Shown piece by piece: positions 1 through 5,998 of a stretch of 7,401 nucleotides of DNA. This DNA comes from Caryophanales bacterium UBA5732 (GTDB taxonomy: Bacteria; Bacillota_I; Bacilli_A; Izemoplasmatales; Hujiaoplasmataceae), in contig DIGC01000078.1 of assembly GCA_002419445.1 (NCBI GenBank), positions 1 to 7,401 on the forward strand, written 5' to 3'. The notes beneath the pieces are model-generated. The model had not been told where the DNA came from. It saw nothing but the letters and a program-made list of their open reading frames with translations, and ran no database searches. Every line of letters starts with the position of its first letter. Position 1 is the stretch's first letter. Position numbers and translations under genes: made by a program.

Positions 1-278
1 AAAACAAGAGAACTATCAAATCTGCGTTAGAATCAATAACAACGAAGGTTAAAAGTTATGTGAAAGAACGGCCATATAAAGCCTACTTGATTTATACTGG
101 AAATCCAATCTTAAAACAATATTTTATTAGTGTAATAAAAGACGAATTAGGTCTAGTGAACTTATATGAATCACCATCAACACCCGTTGTTGGGGCACAT
201 GTTGGTCCGGATGTCATTGGTTTAGGCATATTCATTACTGATAAAAATAATTTTCATATTAGAAATGAGACTATATGA
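1..278 (+). CDS. DegV family fatty-acid-binding protein, C-terminal part (5' end outside window)
   Basis: This is the last ~92 codons of a DegV protein; the open frame enters from the left edge (first full codon at position 3), so the GTG at 60 is an internal Val and not a start. DegV/FakB proteins bind a fatty acid and present it to the kinase FakA for phosphorylation and entry into phospholipid synthesis. The visible part carries the family's C-terminal pattern: a helix rich in Lys/Thr, a central stretch YKAYLIYTGNP, then TPVVGAHVGPDVIGLGIF, matching the conserved 'HxGPGxxGxG' end of the fold (here GPD instead of the usual GPG). Its TGA stop (276-278) overlaps the ATG of the TetR gene (275-277), so the two are almost certainly co-transcribed and translationally coupled. 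The family call is firm; which fatty acid is bound cannot be seen. Confidence 0.88.
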   Translation, partial: NKRTIKSALESITTKVKSYVKERPYKAYLIYTGNPILKQYFISVIKDELGLVNLYESPSTPVVGAHVGPDVIGLGIFITDKNNFHIRNETI

Positions 279-799
279 AAGAAAATATACAGGTTACTAG
301 AAGTAAAGAATGGATTTCTAAAGCATTGATAACATTAATAAAAAAGGATGCATTTCGCAAAATTTCAGTTGAAGATATTGCAAAAGAAGCAGGGGTTACA
401 AGACCGACATTTTATCGGAATTTTAAATCAAAAGAAGATGTTTTAATTGAACATGGTCGTAAGATTTATAACAAACTTATGGTTGAATTAGAAAATGATA
501 TAAAAACCAAAAGTGACACGTATAGTTTAATTAAAAAAATAGTAATGGTTTTTGATGAGTACGCAGAACTTTTTAGGCTTCTTTTAGATAATAATCTAGA
601 CTATCTCATAATGAATTCATTTGAAATTGAAATATCGAATATATTAATGAAAATATTAGGTGTTGAAAAAGATGATAAATACAAAATAAAATTTTACGAA
701 GGAGCACTTTTTTCAATCGCTGTTGAATGGATTAAAAGTTCTCAAAAAGAAAGCGTAGATGAAGTAACAAGTATAATCTATAATTTAATTTATAATTGA
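275..799 (+). CDS. TetR/AcrR family transcriptional regulator
   Basis: A 174-residue DNA-binding repressor of the TetR/AcrR type. The N-terminal helix-turn-helix spans about residues 12-56: ISVEDIAKEAGVTRPTFYRN is a textbook TetR motif, with recognition helix around residues 43-50 (RPTFYRNF), followed by the usual K-S-K-E-D-V-L. The remaining ~115 residues form a helical ligand/dimer domain with no recognisable signature, short for the family and similar in size to DhaS-like regulators. There is no good Shine-Dalgarno before the ATG; start at 275 is chosen because it overlaps the DegV stop as ATGA, which points to translational coupling. Pairing with DegV suggests control of fatty-acid uptake or membrane-lipid genes, but this is inference. 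The operator is not identified. No terminator is evident right after the stop. Confidence 0.92.
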   Translation: MKENIQVTRSKEWISKALITLIKKDAFRKISVEDIAKEAGVTRPTFYRNFKSKEDVLIEHGRKIYNKLMVELENDIKTKSDTYSLIKKIVMVFDEYAELFRLLLDNNLDYLIMNSFEIEISNILMKILGVEKDDKYKIKFYEGALFSIAVEWIKSSQKESVDEVTSIIYNLIYN

Positions 800-823
800 G
801 TGGAAATGTTTCTATATAAGTTT

Positions 824-852
824 TATTAACTAAAAAATAATTAATCTATAAT
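824..852 (+). promoter_or_regulatory. Possible promoter of the former patatin gene
   Basis: A perfect TATAAT at 847-852 lies 17 nt after a weak -35 (TATTAA, 824-829), about 18 nt before the ATG at 870. The surroundings are very AT-rich, so chance -10 boxes are common. No clear ribosome binding site follows, in keeping with a dead gene. Confidence 0.3.
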
Positions 853-869
853 AATAATAGAGTGTGGCT

Positions 870-1707
870 ATGAGTGAATTAGGCATATATTTGTCCGGTG
901 TTGGGGCAAAGGTTGCATATCAAATTAGGGTTTTAAAAACGCTTTAAGAACTTGGCATTTTGCAAAATAAACGGTGCCTTTTATGAGTCGCCAATTTGGC
1001 CTTTTAGCGCTATCTTTATTGCTGCGGAGGAATTAAGTAAAGCATTAGGAATTTAGTTAATGTCCTAGATAAGCTTTTTGGAAATAGTCCATCTATAGTT
1101 AAAACAATTAGGGATAAAAAAATTAAAGTAATTGACACTGGTTTCTATTCTATTAGTAAGTTAAATCAACTACTAGTAGAAAACATCAATTATGAAATAC
1201 TTGATAAAAAAGATGTCTTTGTCACAATAGCGGATACTGACGGTATTGATAACAGGTTTATTGAATTGTTAAAATCAACAGTTCCGCACTATATTCAAAA
1301 GGAATCTCTAGTACACTATATACCACTTAAAGAACTTGATAAGAGCATGCAAATTGCTACAGTTGTTGTATCTTGTTCAATATCAATGGTTTTTGCTCAC
1401 GTTGTAACTAACATCAGAAAGTAGCTAGGTGATGGTTATTTTGCTAAAAATCCTATTGAGCCATTAATTGCTTTTGACTGCAACGAAATCATTGGTATAA
1501 AGGTTTTACGTTGTCGACATTTCGCATGGCAAATAAAGACTATAAGGATGATGCAATTCATGAAATGAAACAACTAAAAATTCGAGAAAAATGCTTGTTT
1601 TTTCATCGAAACATTCAAAAGAAATATTTGACTATGGATATTATGATGTGATGAGTATTTTTTTTAAAAAAATAACTGTGTTTAACCTGAATGTTGAATA
1701 CAATTAA
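870..1707 (+). pseudogene. Patatin-like phospholipase, decayed
   Basis: Translating in pieces recovers a full-length patatin-like serine lipase broken by several lesions. Piece 1 (from ATG 870) reads LGIYLSGVGAKVAYQIRVLK, the degraded form of the glycine-rich oxyanion motif LSGGGAKGAYQIGVLK; a TAA sits at 945-947. After a shift near 967 the frame reads GAFYESPIWPFSAIFIAAEE, where family members have a G-x-S-x-G nucleophile elbow; the Ser position is now Pro (991-993). After another shift near 1055 a clean 120-codon stretch (1059-1421) covers the middle domain, ending with TAG at 1422-1424. It is followed by LGDGYFAKNPIEPLI, the remains of the catalytic-Asp motif LDGGYFxxxPIEPL. Two more frame changes (about 1515 and 1595) lead to DYGYYDVMS and a stop at 1705-1707. 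Oxyanion hole, nucleophile and catalytic Asp are all lost, so the gene is certainly non-functional. Family call is firm; exact shift points are approximate. Confidence 0.87.
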
Positions 1708-1712
1708 AAAAA

Positions 1713-1783
1713 TAGACATATTATAAATATTTACTTTATATAACTAAAAGGCATTAACTATTAGAATCATTTTAAACGAGGGA
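1713..1783 (+). promoter_or_regulatory. Candidate promoter and ribosome binding site of the LtaS-like gene
   Basis: A clear Shine-Dalgarno GAGGGA (1778-1783) lies five nt before the ATG at 1789 and fixes that start. Upstream, TAGACA (1713-1718) and TATATA (1737-1742) with 18-nt spacing could be the promoter. The RBS is convincing; the promoter is only a weak match in AT-rich DNA. No operator-like palindrome stands out. Confidence 0.4.
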
Positions 1784-1788
1784 TTTTC

Positions 1789-3918
1789 ATGACTCAAGAA
1801 ATTGTTTTACTATATCTTTTATATTTATTATTAAACTTATTTAATACAATAATTATTTCGCATCAAGTCTCAAATAAGTATATCGTACCTTTTAAACATA
1901 CATTTAAAGGCGAGTTTAACGCGATTTTGGGTAACTTGTTTACACTGAACTTAGTAGCTTTTATTTTATTGCTTTTTACTAAGAATCTTTATTGGTTTTC
2001 CTTAATACTGCTTATTCTAACAGGCGCTCTCAATCTCATGTTGTTTTTGCTAAATGTATTTAATTTATATTTTGGTAATGCATTTACAAAAGACAGTTTA
2101 GATATGTTTAAAAATCCAATTAAAGGGATATCAAAAGGTCTTGGTAAAGAAATAATTAAAGAATTATTCAACTACTATCGAATTATTTTATTTATGCCTT
2201 TCTTTATTTTTTTCACAGCGATAGTTTTCTTTGGTAAATCAAATCTAGAACTAATAGTAATTCCGATAAATTTATCATCAGTTATAATAGCAATTTTCTT
2301 TTCTTTAGTAATGATATTGTTAGCGTGGATTATTTATGAAAGGATGTATTTTAAAGATCTAACAATAAAAGCAGTGAAATCTACTTATGGAATACAAAAC
2401 TTTGGAGTTTATCCATTTTACTTAAAAAGTCTATTTAAATTAACATCGGTAGAAGAGTTGTTGGTTGATACTAAGAAAAAAAAATTTTCTGAACTTACTT
2501 ATGAATACAATCGATTCAATAAAAATAAGTTAAACTATGAGAATTTTATTAATAAAAAAGTTTATAGCAATGAACTTACCATTTCTAAGGTGGCGAAAAG
2601 TATCAGTGTAGATAAATCACTTTTAAATGGTAACCAATCACTAACTGGGATTTTGGCTGGTAAAAACCTAGTTTTAGTTCAAATGGAATCCATGAGTAGG
2701 TTTTTACTCGATATCTCGGTGTTAAAAAATGAATTTCCATTTGTTAGGGCTTTACTTGAAGAGTGTGTTGACTTCACTGAATTTTATTCTAGTGTTGGTA
2801 TGGGAGTTAGCTCAGATGCTGAAGTAACGACATTAACAGGTCTTTATGCCACTGGATATAATTCGCTGTACTGGTCAAAGTTCGACAACTCAAAAAAAGA
2901 ATATAGGGGTAACATAGATATTGCATCTCTTCCCAAATACTTTAACCAGAAAGGATATCATACAGAGGCTGTGCACGGTGATTACAAGCGATTTTATAAT
3001 AGAGAATTTGCTTATCCTAATATTATTGGATTTCAAAATTTTTTTGGAATAGAAGATTTCCCGGATAAAAAAGTAAGTAAACGTGAGGGATTAATTGATA
3101 TGTTTTCGTATGAGTATAGCAGCGGTAAATATCACATTTCTCCTTGGGTAAGTGATTATCAACTTGCAGATACAGTAAGAAATAGAATACATTCGGAAAC
3201 TAAATCAACATTTTTATTTCCTATCACTATGATGCCACATACGCCGTTTGAGTTTTATCCCGACAAGAATAAAACTTATATTGAGACATGTGGACTAAAA
3301 GAAATAACAAAAAAATATTTAAGATTTTCAGATTACTACGATGATGTTGTGAAAAGGGTTTTTATCGATGATAATGGAAATGATATTATTGATAGTAACA
3401 CTGTATTTTTATTTTATGGCGATCATGGTTGTGGAATAAAAAATGGTGACGTGTCGAAATTGTTTCAAAGACAACTTTCACATCTAGAAGAAAGGCGGCT
3501 ATTACAACAGCTAGTTTGCTTTTTATATGTACCCGGAGAAAAAGAAATTTCTAAGAATGGGGTAATTATCAAAGAGGGTTTGATAAAAGGAAAACAAAAT
3601 TTAGTAAGGGGACACATGGACATATACAGAACCGTTATTGAATTATTTGGGCTGAAAACAAACAATGACGCTTATTTTGGGACACATCTCTTAAGCGATG
3701 AGCCAACATTTGTTTTAGATAATAAGTTGCAAGATGTAATTATGGATAACGATATTTTTTCGATGCGCAATAAGGCTCAAAGGTTTCCTAAAAACATCAA
3801 AATAGATGATGAAATCTTTGAAAGCATCAAGGAATTTAAAATTTTAAATGATATTTTAATTGAAGATAATGACATTCAAAGCAAACTAAACGAAGAATTG
3901 AAGATTAAAGGTAAATGA
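1789..3918 (+). CDS. LTA synthase family membrane sulfatase-fold transferase (LtaS-like)
   Basis: A 709-residue integral membrane enzyme of the alkaline-phosphatase/sulfatase superfamily. LtaS enzymes take glycerolphosphate from phosphatidylglycerol to build the polyglycerolphosphate chain of lipoteichoic acid on the outer face of the membrane. Five hydrophobic segments (about residues 4-24, 45-64, 66-94, 131-149, 157-183) precede the extracellular catalytic domain (about 285-640). Expected active-site positions are recognisable: E300 (VQMES) for the metal, S341 in SSDAE where LtaS has the catalytic Thr, the loop HGDYKRFYNR (396-405), H484 (MPHTPF), D545-H546 (FYGDHG), and the closing GHMDIYRT (608-615). 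The Thr-to-Ser change keeps a hydroxyl nucleophile, so activity is plausible. The polar C-terminal tail (about 640-709) is of unknown role. The gene stands alone, with a good RBS. It could instead be an LTA primase or another glycerolphosphate transferase; the sequence does not decide. Confidence 0.88.
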   Translation: MTQEIVLLYLLYLLLNLFNTIIISHQVSNKYIVPFKHTFKGEFNAILGNLFTLNLVAFILLLFTKNLYWFSLILLILTGALNLMLFLLNVFNLYFGNAFTKDSLDMFKNPIKGISKGLGKEIIKELFNYYRIILFMPFFIFFTAIVFFGKSNLELIVIPINLSSVIIAIFFSLVMILLAWIIYERMYFKDLTIKAVKSTYGIQNFGVYPFYLKSLFKLTSVEELLVDTKKKKFSELTYEYNRFNKNKLNYENFINKKVYSNELTISKVAKSISVDKSLLNGNQSLTGILAGKNLVLVQMESMSRFLLDISVLKNEFPFVRALLEECVDFTEFYSSVGMGVSSDAEVTTLTGLYATGYNSLYWSKFDNSKKEYRGNIDIASLPKYFNQKGYHTEAVHGDYKRFYNREFAYPNIIGFQNFFGIEDFPDKKVSKREGLIDMFSYEYSSGKYHISPWVSDYQLADTVRNRIHSETKSTFLFPITMMPHTPFEFYPDKNKTYIETCGLKEITKKYLRFSDYYDDVVKRVFIDDNGNDIIDSNTVFLFYGDHGCGIKNGDVSKLFQRQLSHLEERRLLQQLVCFLYVPGEKEISKNGVIIKEGLIKGKQNLVRGHMDIYRTVIELFGLKTNNDAYFGTHLLSDEPTFVLDNKLQDVIMDNDIFSMRNKAQRFPKNIKIDDEIFESIKEFKILNDILIEDNDIQSKLNEELKIKGK

Positions 3919-3965
3919 CATAAATTGAAAAAAAAATCACTCATTACAAATGTATTAAAAGTAAC

Positions 3966-3991
3966 AAAAAAACTGTTGAAAAAAGTTTTTT
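3966..3991 (+). terminator. Weak terminator-like hairpin after the LtaS-like gene
   Basis: AAAAAACT (3967-3974) pairs with AGTTTTTT (3984-3991) around a nine-nt loop, 48 nt past the stop. The stem is nearly all A-T, and its T-run is the second arm itself, so its strength as an intrinsic terminator is doubtful. No better candidate lies before the next gene. Confidence 0.25.
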
Positions 3992-4024
3992 CTAGTGGTG
4001 AATTTATTTTAATTAACAATTACA

Positions 4025-4255
4025 GGTAACTCAAAGGTAAATAAAAATTATTGGTTTAGTTCTATAATGTGGTATTGATATCGACTTGAAGGCACATTAA
4101 AAGAAGCGTAGCAAATTTTAGGAAACTCAGGATGGGGAATTGATTACTTTTTTTACATTAATAATCATCGATTAACCCGAGTGGTGAGAAATCAATTTAA
4201 TTTTAAAAAATTATACTTTTCTCTTCTTGACACTACCTCTAATTTTAATGAATAG
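4025..4255 (+). pseudogene. Stop-interrupted remnant of an unrecognised gene
   Basis: The 414-nt gap between the LtaS-like gene and the DUF2238 gene holds one reading frame with protein-like composition: KNYWFSSIMWY, TGA (4076-4078), YRLEGTLKEA, TAG (4109-4111), then an uninterrupted 47-codon run containing ILGNSGWGIDYFFYINNHRL and TRVVRNQFNF, ending at TAG 4253-4255. Three tracts in the same frame separated by single stops fit a decayed gene better than random AT-rich DNA. I do not recognise the family and see no start codon or RBS. A further short frame (TTG 3925 to TAA 4027, Lys-rich) precedes it in another register and might be its 5' part. Recoding of TGA is unlikely because TAG also interrupts. 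Confidence 0.4.
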
Positions 4256-4321
4256 TTGTTTGTCATTGAAGTTAAATAATAAATTTTTTACAATTAGTAT
4301 GATAACATTCATGATTTATGC

Positions 4322-4328
4322 AAGGAGG
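4322..4328 (+). promoter_or_regulatory. Ribosome binding site deciding the DUF2238 start
   Basis: AAGGAGG lies four nt before ATG 4333. The in-frame ATG at 4318 precedes this site and has no Shine-Dalgarno of its own, so 4333 is the likely start. Confidence 0.75.
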
Positions 4329-4332
4329 CGCT

Positions 4333-5022
4333 ATGTTAAAGCGTGTGAAATTAAGCAGCATTTATTTATTTTTTAGAATTTTTATTAGTTTTCTATTAGT
4401 TATTAGTGTGTTGGGTGTATTCATCAATACAGAAGATGATGCAATTAGTAGGAATATTTTTGTGGCGATGCAATCACTCATATTGCTTGTTTTGTCATTT
4501 AGCCCTTCATATGCAGAAAAAAAATTTAAATTGCAAATTCCAAACTTCATGGAAAGTATATTTTTAATTTTTATCATTGCTGCATTGTTGCTGGGAGAAA
4601 TTGCCGAATTTTTTGTGCACATAAGCTGGTGGGATAGCCTTCTTCACACGGCTTCAGGACTACTTGTTGCAATTGTAGCTTTTTCTATAATTAAAGCGGC
4701 TGTAAATAATCCGAACAAAAAAATTGACATTAATCCTCTTTTTATTGCTATATTCGTTTTGAGTTTTACCATAACTGTTGAAGTCGTTTGGGAAATATTC
4801 GAATATGCTGTTGATTCATTTGTTCCAACAAGCAATATGCTACGTACTAAAAACTCACTTACATTAGAACCTTATGAGGGTTTATATGCCATTAGAGATA
4901 CAATGCATGATATTATTTTAACTTTCATCGCTGCATCTATAATTGCTACACTTGGATTTTTTGACAGTAAGTATAAATGGGGGATATTTAACCGTTGGAT
5001 TATAACAAGAAAAGAAGAATAA
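4333..5022 (+). CDS. DUF2238 (YjdF)-type integral membrane protein
   Basis: A 229-residue polytopic membrane protein with about six hydrophobic segments (roughly 11-31, 39-56, 74-95, 104-121, 134-152, 191-210). Three polar motifs embedded between or in the membrane segments identify the DUF2238/YjdF type: SWWDSLLHTASG (98-109), EVVWEIFEYAVD (150-161) and RDTMHDIIL (188-196). The repeated Trp, Asp, Glu and His at membrane borders suggest a buried polar or metal site, but no reaction is established for the family as far as I know. It should not be confused with the unrelated Bacillus subtilis YjdF that has its own riboswitch. Start 4333 is set by the AAGGAGG just upstream. The gene lies alone between two decayed frames; TATGAT at 4298-4303 is a possible -10 without a clear -35. 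The family call rests on remembered motifs. Confidence 0.72.
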   Translation: MLKRVKLSSIYLFFRIFISFLLVISVLGVFINTEDDAISRNIFVAMQSLILLVLSFSPSYAEKKFKLQIPNFMESIFLIFIIAALLLGEIAEFFVHISWWDSLLHTASGLLVAIVAFSIIKAAVNNPNKKIDINPLFIAIFVLSFTITVEVVWEIFEYAVDSFVPTSNMLRTKNSLTLEPYEGLYAIRDTMHDIILTFIAASIIATLGFFDSKYKWGIFNRWIITRKEE

Positions 5023-5088
5023 ATCGATACTAATTAACGAAACTTAATAACTCTCTCTTGAGTGAACCAAATATATAGGACTGAATAA

Positions 5089-5463
5089 AATTTAATATTT
5101 ATTATTAAATATCACAAAATCAATACACAGCATACTAAATATGAGTTTAATTTTTCTACCTCAAATGAAGATTTGATTTCATGTGCAATTCGCGAGGTTT
5201 TTGAAGAAACCGGACTATTACTTGATCAAAATCGGATACAATTTTATAAAATATATGATGATCATTCAAGAATAGCTCAATATCCAGATGGGAACACTCT
5301 ACGCGTAATCACTGCTGTGTATTTTATCAATTTATTAGATTTTCCTGTATTAGACACAAGTTCAAAATCTAAAGAATTGAAATTCTTTTCAAAAGATGAA
5401 ATTATGCGGGTAAAAATAGCTGAAACACATATTCCAATTATTAAACAATGGTATAATTTATAA
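5089..5463 (+). pseudogene. Nudix hydrolase with eroded N-terminus
   Basis: The frame is open from 5089 to the TAA ending at 5463. It holds most of a Nudix box (G-x5-E-x7-REUxEExGU): the first Glu is at 5167-5169, then seven residues, then REVFEETGLL, so the metal-binding Glu residues are intact. Upstream, the strand and loop that should carry the leading PGG reads KYEFNFSTSNED, with Asn at the box's first Gly. No ATG or GTG with a ribosome binding site precedes the box; the first usable start is TTG 5173, which lies inside the box and would remove its first Glu. The C-terminal half (YDDHSRIAQYPDGNTLRVIT, then SKELKFFSKDEI and THIPIIKQW) looks normal for a small Nudix enzyme that hydrolyses nucleoside-diphosphate derivatives. 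I read it as an N-terminally decayed gene, recent because the rest is unbroken; a short expressed product from TTG 5173 cannot be excluded. Confidence 0.65.
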
Positions 5464-5574
5464 TAATTTCGTTTAAGCTTTTACTGATGAATGCATTATG
5501 GGTACCTAATTTAATTATTATGTTGATGATATTGCTATTTTTAAAGGACTACAATCGAAATGTCATTTTGTTAA

Positions 5575-5724
5575 GCTTGTTTTATAAGGGTGCGTAAAAT
5601 CACATTAGGGGTTTGCAATTGTATTAAAATAGGTCATGCAACCCATATAAGAAGCATAGTTTTGGCTTTCAAAGAAAGGTCAATACCTAATAATATATAT
5701 TATGAACCGGATACAAAACTATAG
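5575..5724 (+). pseudogene. Possible remnant of an unrecognised gene
   Basis: An open 49-codon run (stop TAG 5722-5724) with protein-like content: RKITLGVCNCIKIGHATHIR then SIVLAFKERSIPNNIYYEP. A preceding run in another frame ends at about 5586, consistent with a frameshift in one dead gene. No convincing start is present (GTG 5590 lacks a Shine-Dalgarno). The H-x2-R-S-x4-F-K pattern faintly recalls DUF218/YdcF-type proteins, but I would not assign it. Confidence 0.3.
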
Positions 5725-5751
5725 ATAAAAAACATTATGTGAAATACTAGC
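5725..5751 (+). repeat. Direct repeat, copy 1 of 2 (27 bp)
   Basis: An exact 27-bp sequence (ATAAAAAACATTATG... ending in TACTAGC) repeated at 5778-5804, with a 26-nt interval. The flanking bases differ, so the repeat is exactly 27 bp. Its part 5735-5751 is complementary to 5766-5781, the same segment that pairs with copy 2. It overlaps the end of a possible coding remnant by no more than its border. Confidence 0.9.
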
Positions 5752-5760
5752 TGAACTGAT

Positions 5761-5818
5761 AAGATGTTAGTAGACACATAAAAAACATTATGTGAAATAC
5801 TAGCATCTTTTTCTTTAT
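5761..5818 (+). terminator. Long hairpin with T-tract: terminator, possibly part of an attenuator
   Basis: AAGATGTTAGTA (5761-5772) pairs over 12 bp with TACTAGCATCTT (5798-5809), with one G-U pair. A GA/AAA internal loop follows, then a 7-bp inner stem CACATAA (5775-5781) / TTATGTG (5788-5794) and a six-nt loop. The run TTTTTCTTT (5808-5816) follows, as in an intrinsic terminator on the + strand. The odd pair is G-U on + strand RNA but A-C on the other strand, which favours + strand function. Repeat copy 1 just upstream can pair with the same 5' arm, giving an alternative hairpin (5735-5781) that would block this one. Confidence 0.6.
5778..5804 (+). repeat. Direct repeat, copy 2 of 2 (27 bp)
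   Basis: Identical to 5725-5751. This copy supplies the loop and the 3' arm of the terminator-like hairpin 5761-5809 and continues into its T-rich tail. Confidence 0.9.
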
Positions 5819-5851
5819 AATAAGGAATAAAATATATTTGTGAGAATGAAA

Positions 5852-5897
5852 GCTTTTTGGTTGATGAAGTTATCAATAAAAAGCAAAGTTTTTTTTT
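5852..5897 (+). terminator. Second terminator-like hairpin
   Basis: GCTTTTT (5852-5858) pairs with AAAAAGC (5878-5884), and TTGAT (5861-5865) with ATCAA (5872-5876), around a six-nt loop; a run of nine T (5889-5897) follows four nt later. The stem is AT-rich and the T-run is set back, so termination strength is uncertain. It lies about 100 nt before the hemolysin III start. Confidence 0.35.
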
Positions 5898-5926
5898 ATG
5901 AAGTAAACATTTAATTTTTTTGGATT

Positions 5927-5967
5927 GTCAATTGGCAATTGACTTAAAGAAGTCCATTTGATAAAGT
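5927..5967 (+). promoter_or_regulatory. 17-bp palindrome overlapping a candidate promoter of the hemolysin III gene
   Basis: GTCAATTG-G-CAATTGAC (5927-5943) is a perfect inverted repeat around a single G. Its right arm forms part of a candidate -35 (TTGACT, 5939-5944), followed after 17 nt by a weak -10 (TAAAGT, 5962-5967). This layout suits a repressor operator covering the -35 of the gene at 5999. The palindrome is certain; the promoter and its regulator are inferred. Confidence 0.4.
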
Positions 5968-5998
5968 GGTATGTAATGTTACTAGGGAGGGATTGAAT

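Larger units (their letters stand above)
5464..5998. other. Gene-poor gap before the hemolysin III gene
   Basis: This 535-nt gap has no intact gene. It holds a 50-codon coding-like remnant (5575-5724), two exact 27-bp direct repeats that build alternative hairpins, two terminator-like hairpins, and a palindrome by a candidate promoter; each is listed separately. Position 5464-5574 shows only short frames, one of which (DDIAIFKGLQSKCHFVKLVL, ending at about 5586) may be an upstream piece of the same dead gene as the 5575-5724 remnant. Confidence 0.6.

Noticed and set aside
60..62. GTG start giving a short 72-residue protein
   Set aside because: The frame is open to the window edge and continues the DegV domain upstream.
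4076..4078. TGA read as Trp (alternative genetic code) in the 4025-4255 frame
   Set aside because: The same frame is also cut by TAG, Trp is encoded by TGG throughout the window, and several genes end at TGA.
4318..4332. Upstream ATG for the DUF2238 gene
   Set aside because: It precedes the AAGGAGG site and would translate through it; ATG 4333 fits better.
4362..4835. Antisense open frames opposite the DUF2238 gene (also 1989-2171 and 3465-3665 opposite the LtaS-like gene)
   Set aside because: They are complements of clear coding sequence, lack ribosome sites and show no family motifs.
5090..5110. Perfect 8-bp inverted repeat ATTTAATA / TATTAAAT
   Set aside because: Made only of A and T, with no T-tract or C-G pairs; expected by chance in such AT-rich DNA.
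5725..5804. Two 27-bp repeats with a 26-nt spacer, resembling a minimal CRISPR array
   Set aside because: Only two units, no cas genes or leader, and the 'spacer' is complementary to the repeats, which fits an RNA hairpin element instead.
5966..5998. GTG start for the hemolysin III gene
   Set aside because: No ribosome site before it; AGGGAGGG at 5984-5991 points to TTG 5999, matching the family's usual N-terminus.
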